DNA from: Betaproteobacteria bacterium LSUCC0117
Lineage (GTDB): Bacteria; Pseudomonadota; Gammaproteobacteria; Burkholderiales; Burkholderiaceae_C
Reading direction: 5' to 3'
Length of the DNA: 64,000 nt
Assembly (NCBI GenBank): GCA_030441535.1
Contig: JAUJFZ010000002.1
Location: 372,001 to 436,000, forward strand
The notes below the pieces were generated by a model. The model had not been told where the DNA came from and searched no databases. It saw nothing but the letters and a program-made list of their open reading frames with translations. A program made the translations under genes and the position numbers. This document shows positions 60,987 through 64,000 of the stretch, in pieces; the stretch's first letter is position 1; each line of letters starts with the position of its first letter.

Positions 60987-61918
60987 CCAAATAGTCGCTT
61001 GAATAGACTTGATTTTTTGGGTGGCTCGGTCGGGGTTACTTTTTCCGCTGAAGCGCTCGTTACCAACGTACGTGTGCTCGGTTCAGGGGTCGTTGGCTGT
61101 GCCTGTGTGCGCTGCTGCATGAAATGATTCAACACCTGCGAATCGCCTGACACCTTGCTTAAATTCCCAATGCTGATGTTGCGTCGCACTTTGCTGCGCA
61201 TGTGCGCAAACCCGACGTCAGCGATGCTCTGCGCAAATGCCTTGAAGGTTGCGCCTTGGTTGTCAGGTAGCTCGCTGAGGTAGTCCTTCTTGAAAAGAAA
61301 TTTAGCTTCTTTGTAGTTGTAAACGGGTGGACTCAATACGAAGCTGATTGGGAAGGTTTGTGAGGTGAAGATTTTGCTGATCGAATCGGTCTCATCCACA
61401 CGGCTTGGGCAAATGACCAACTGCGGTGCCGTGCGAACGGTCGATTCAAAAACCCAGTGGAGGTTTGATAAAAAACCAATGGTCGCCGCGACCTCGATCC
61501 CAGACATCGAGACAGGCGTTAAGACAATGTCGTAATCAAACAGCCAGTTACCGTCTAAGGCATCAGACCATGTGAGGTCAGCGATCACGACATCGGAGCT
61601 TTCGGACGCATGGCGAAGGTGCCGGCGTGCCTCCATCGCGGCGCCTTTCCGCCCTAGGTCGAGCGGCAGCGGATGATGTTGAACCACAACGCCGATTGGT
61701 CTGGCTTCTCGCAACCATTCGCTGGACGAGCCGTGCAGGTCAAGGTCCAGCAGGGTCGTCGTGAGCCCGTGCTGGAGTTTGAAAAACGCAGCCAGGTTTG
61801 CTGAGATCGTACTTTTACCGACTCCTCCCTTGCGACTGGTTACCAGTATCTTGAGAGCGGCCGGGCGCGTTGCCACAGCGCCGATCGGGGGTTCTGATGA
61901 CTTCGGAATTTCGATCAT
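60983..61918 (-). CDS. ParA/MinD-like ATPase with MinD-type amphipathic tail
   Basis: A 311-residue deviant-Walker ATPase. Walker A' is SRKGGVGKSTISANL with signature Lys30 and Lys35, the A'-loop reads LLDLDLHGSSSEWL, and Walker B is VVIADLTW. The domain ends near residue 255; a ~45-residue Thr/Pro/Gln-rich linker leads to the last 11 residues KKSSLFKRLFG, close to the E. coli MinD membrane anchor GFLKRLFGG. No ParB, MinE or MinC is nearby. It is 83 bases downstream of rpoH on the same strand. Known families it might resemble are MinD, FlhG and PpfA-like proteins; none is an obvious match. Confidence 0.82.
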   Translation of the reverse strand: MIEIPKSSEPPIGAVATRPAALKILVTSRKGGVGKSTISANLAAFFKLQHGLTTTLLDLDLHGSSSEWLREARPIGVVVQHHPLPLDLGRKGAAMEARRHLRHASESSDVVIADLTWSDALDGNWLFDYDIVLTPVSMSGIEVAATIGFLSNLHWVFESTVRTAPQLVICPSRVDETDSISKIFTSQTFPISFVLSPPVYNYKEAKFLFKKDYLSELPDNQGATFKAFAQSIADVGFAHMRSKVRRNISIGNLSKVSGDSQVLNHFMQQRTQAQPTTPEPSTRTLVTSASAEKVTPTEPPKKSSLFKRLFG

Positions 61919-61967
61919 GGAGGGCGGGGATTGGTTATTCCATGCACATACTACCCCGATTTCGCTT

Positions 61968-61990
61968 GGCGGGCACCTTCGGCTCCCGCC
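61968..61990 (-). other. Strong hairpin after rpoH
   Basis: GGCGGG (61968-61973) and CCCGCC (61985-61990) can pair, with a smaller inner stem around GAA on the minus strand. It is ~12 bases after the rpoH stop. No T-run follows on the minus strand, so it may attenuate rather than stop transcription into the ParA-like gene. Confidence 0.4.
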
Positions 61991-62001
61991 TGCTCTTCTC
62001 C

Positions 62002-62937
62002 TTAGTTGGAAAGCGCGAGCCGCATCTTTTTGAGGGCCGCCGCCTCGATTTGGCGGATTCGCTCGGCACTGACACCAAACTCATCGGCCAGATCATGCAG
62101 GGTCATACCGCCTGAGCCGTCGTCATTGACCTTTAACCAACGCTCGGTCACGATGCGCTTGGCGCGATCGTCGAGTTGATTTAGCGCCGCGGCAACACCG
62201 TCGTGCGCCAAATGGTCGCGCTCGGCTGATTCGATCACGTTGGTCGGCTCGAATCGCGCATCGCTCAAGTAAGTGATGGGGCCAAAGCTGTCTTCACCGT
62301 CAGCGCTGGGGCAGGGGTCTAAAACCACGTCACCGCCGGCGAGACGGGTTTCCATCTCTAGCACCTCTTCCGGCTTGACGTTCAGGTGGGCCGCAACCAC
62401 ATTGACTTCGTCTGGGTTGAGGGTGGTTCGGTAGGCGCCCGTGTCTTGGTCGTCGGCTGTTTGCTGGAGCCCTTGTTTCATGGCACGCAGGTTAAAAAAC
62501 AGCTTGCGTTGGGCTTTGGTCGTGGCGACCTTCACCATGCGCCAGTTCTTCAAGATGTATTCGTGGATCTCTGCCTTGATCCAGTGCAGGGCGTAACTGA
62601 CCAGACGAACGCCATGGGCAGGGTCAAATCGACGCACCGCCTTCATCAGGCCGATATTGCCTTCTTGAATCAAGTCAGCGTGGGGTAAACCGTAGCCTAA
62701 ATACTGGCGGGACACGGAAACGACCAAGCGCAAGTGGGACATGATGAGTGCACCAGCGGCCTCTAGGTCGTTGTTTTCTTTTAGTTTTTTTGCGAAGTTC
62801 TGCTCTTGTTCGAGGGTGAGCATGGGAAGCCGGTTAACCGCCCCAATGTACGCATCCAAGCTGCCAAGGGGAGGGAGAACCGACCAAGGGTCACGAACCG
62901 CCAATGCATTGGCGCTCAAGGGGACCAGTGAAGTCAT
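62002..62937 (-). CDS. rpoH: RNA polymerase heat-shock sigma factor sigma32
   Basis: Directs transcription of heat-shock genes. The 311-residue protein shows region 2 (MSHLRLVVSVSRQYLGYGLPH, LIQEGNIGLMKAVRRFDP), the RpoH box QRKLFFNLR which distinguishes it from RpoD, and the region 4 helix-turn-helix (TLHDLADEFGVSAERIRQIE). The ATG at 62937 has AAGGAG ~8 bases upstream; the ORF extends eight codons further. A CIRCE-like operator and promoter lie 33-62 bases upstream. Confidence 0.96.
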   Translation of the reverse strand: MTSLVPLSANALAVRDPWSVLPPLGSLDAYIGAVNRLPMLTLEQEQNFAKKLKENNDLEAAGALIMSHLRLVVSVSRQYLGYGLPHADLIQEGNIGLMKAVRRFDPAHGVRLVSYALHWIKAEIHEYILKNWRMVKVATTKAQRKLFFNLRAMKQGLQQTADDQDTGAYRTTLNPDEVNVVAAHLNVKPEEVLEMETRLAGGDVVLDPCPSADGEDSFGPITYLSDARFEPTNVIESAERDHLAHDGVAAALNQLDDRAKRIVTERWLKVNDDGSGGMTLHDLADEFGVSAERIRQIEAAALKKMRLALSN

Positions 62938-62969
62938 AGGGTTTCTCCTTACTTTCGTCATGTGAGATT

Positions 62970-62999
62970 ATTTTAGCACTCACTGATCGAGAGTGCCAA
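62970..62999 (-). promoter_or_regulatory. Predicted sigma70 promoter of rpoH
   Basis: Read on the minus strand: TTGGCA (62999-62994) and TAAAAT (62975-62970) with an 18-base spacer, each matching consensus at five of six positions. The start would be ~7 bases further, giving a ~25-30-base leader with the AAGGAG site. The CIRCE operator covers almost the entire promoter. Confidence 0.6.
62973..62999. promoter_or_regulatory. CIRCE operator (HrcA binding site) upstream of rpoH
   Basis: TTAGCACTC (62973-62981), nine bases, GAGTGCCAA (62991-62999). The CIRCE consensus is TTAGCACTC-N9-GAGTGCTAA, so 17 of 18 arm positions match, with exact spacing. It overlaps the -35 and spacer of the predicted rpoH promoter, so HrcA binding would block transcription. 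hrcA itself is not in the window. Confidence 0.85.
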
Positions 63000-63016
63000 T
63001 AGCCCTATTTACCCCC

Positions 63017-64000
63017 TCATTTCTCGCCGAATATCGCCTGTGCAAACTCAGTGGCGTTGAAGTCGCGCAGGTCATTGAGCGTCTCACCAACGCCGATGAA
63101 GTACACCGGAATCGGCCTCTCCATCGCGATAGCGGCCAAAACGCCGCCCTTAGCGGTCCCGTCTAGTTTGGTCACAATCAGGCCAGTTAACCCGAGGGCG
63201 TCATCAAAAGCCTTTACTTGGGCCAATGCGTTTTGCCCTGTGTTGCCATCAATCACCAACAGCACTTCGTGGGGCGCCGAGGGTTCGGCCTTTTGCAGCA
63301 CACGCTTGATTTTCTTGAGCTCCTCCATTAGGTGCCCTTGGGTTGGCAGACGCCCCGCCGTGTCGATCAGCACCACGTCCTTTTTCCTGGCAATACCTGC
63401 TTTCACCGCATCAAAGCTCACTGCTGCGGGGTCACCGCCATCCTGGCTCACGATATCCACTTGGTTTCGCCCGGCCCATACGTCGAGTTGCTCGCGGGCT
63501 GCGGCTCTAAAGGTGTCGCCAGCCGCAAGTAAAACGGCCGCGCCCGCGTCACTCAGGTGGCGCGTAAGCTTACCAATTGTCGTGGTCTTACCGGCGCCGT
63601 TGACACCAGTCATCATGATCACGGTGGGGCTGGCTTGGTCAACCTGTAATGGCTTTTCTAGCGGCTGAAGGAGTGCCGCGAATGCGTCGGTCACGAAACC
63701 ACGCACACTGCTGGCTTCGTTGCTACGGGTTTGTTTGACTCGCGCGCGAAGCTGCTGCATGACGTGCTGTGTTGCTTTGACACCGGCGTCTGACATCAGC
63801 AACGCAGATTCAAGTTCTTCGTAAAGGTCCTCATCAATTCGGCCAGCCGTGAAAACATGGCTCAGCGACTGGCTTGTTTTTCGCAGGCCGTTACGCAATC
63901 GCCCCAGCCACTCGGTGCGGTTTTCCGTGGTGGGTTCGGTGTCGGCTGAGCTAGGAACGTTGTCGACGAGCACTACCGCCTGAGGCGGTGCTGCTGCTGC
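63017..64000 (-). CDS. ftsY: Signal recognition particle receptor FtsY, N-terminus cut by window edge
   Basis: SRP GTPase receptor. The helical N domain begins near WLGRLRNGLRKTSQSL, and the G domain has GVNGAGKTTTIGKL, DTFRAAAREQL, DTAGRLPTQG and TKLDGTAKGG. The frame stays open to the right edge, reading Ala/Pro-rich residues before a GTG at 63973, so the true start (with the acidic A domain) is outside. rpoH follows after 79 bases; ftsE and ftsX, which lie between ftsY and rpoH in E. coli, are missing. Confidence 0.95.
   Translation of the reverse strand, partial: AAAAPPQAVVLVDNVPSSADTEPTTENRTEWLGRLRNGLRKTSQSLSHVFTAGRIDEDLYEELESALLMSDAGVKATQHVMQQLRARVKQTRSNEASSVRGFVTDAFAALLQPLEKPLQVDQASPTVIMMTGVNGAGKTTTIGKLTRHLSDAGAAVLLAAGDTFRAAAREQLDVWAGRNQVDIVSQDGGDPAAVSFDAVKAGIARKKDVVLIDTAGRLPTQGHLMEELKKIKRVLQKAEPSAPHEVLLVIDGNTGQNALAQVKAFDDALGLTGLIVTKLDGTAKGGVLAAIAMERPIPVYFIGVGETLNDLRDFNATEFAQAIFGEK

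Noticed and set aside
63977..64000. Repeat of CTG-like triplets at the right edge
   Set aside because: Explained by Ala codons in the N-terminal linker of FtsY, not by a repeat element.

Overview
The window reads as a compact chromosomal segment of a betaproteobacterium, most likely of the order Burkholderiales. The evidence is gene order and family type rather than a marker gene. Seen here are a short H-NS with the betaproteobacterial DNA-binding motif, DUF3460 next to scpA, a ~410-residue TrpS with an internal insertion, a COG4255-like protein ahead of recJ, and the orders gpmA-ctpA-moeB, rhodanese-grxC-secB-gpsA and rne/rluC-HAD-Rieske-S49. There are no rRNA or tRNA genes, insertion sequences, prophage genes or CRISPR arrays that I can see. 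Almost everything is core housekeeping, densely packed, with many 1-8 base gene overlaps. Both edges cut a gene: nudB on the left, ftsY on the right.

Layout. 1-3.1 kb (+): folate entry genes nudB and folE, a BLUF blue-light sensor directly behind folE, a DUF429 protein and a secreted thermonuclease. 3.1-6.1 kb (-): gpmA, a C-terminal processing protease and a MoeB/ThiF adenylyltransferase. 6.2-8.4 kb (+): rhodanese, grxC, secB, gpsA. 8.4-10.2 kb (-): panB and panC (pantothenate). 10.2-13.9 kb: nadC and nadA (+), nadB (-), the de novo NAD pathway. 13.9-18.9 kb (-): scpA, DUF3460, a SulP anion transporter, metG. 19-22 kb (+): a large FtsX-type permease and a truncated haemoglobin. 22-23.5 kb (-): smr and radC. 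23.6-26.4 kb (+): fkpB/slpA, ispH, serS. 26.4-33.3 kb (-): an orphan LuxR-type response regulator, trpS, an M50 protease, a YciO/Sua5-type protein, a PHP exonuclease, recJ and a COG4255-like protein.

33.4-40.1 kb (+): lolC, lolD, tatD, a spermidine-synthase-like protein and DUF3422 form one overlapping run, followed by an EamA transporter and an atypical SDR. 40.1-42.2 kb: a second EamA transporter (-) and a quinone oxidoreductase (+). 42.2-50.5 kb (-): an RhlE-type DEAD-box gene interrupted by an in-frame stop, a thioesterase, gloA, ribF, ileS, lspA and a class V aminotransferase. 50.9-56 kb: ettA and DUF1415 (+) face rne (-) across a bidirectional terminator. 56.5-61 kb (+): rluC, hns, a HAD phosphatase, a Rieske protein, an S49 peptidase and galU. 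61-64 kb (-): ftsY, rpoH and a ParA/MinD-like ATPase.

Most notable signals. (1) A near-perfect CIRCE operator overlaps the predicted rpoH promoter, so HrcA may control the heat-shock sigma factor. (2) An orphan ParA-like ATPase ends in an amphipathic tail very like the MinD membrane-targeting sequence. (3) A single in-frame TAA splits rhlE exactly between its two RecA lobes, with an ATG two codons later. (4) A one-domain BLUF photosensor lies 3 bases behind folE. (5) A 13-bp perfect inverted repeat encloses a hairpin in the 309-base rhlE/ettA gap. (6) rne has a long structured leader. None of these alone proves a new system. The first four are the best leads.
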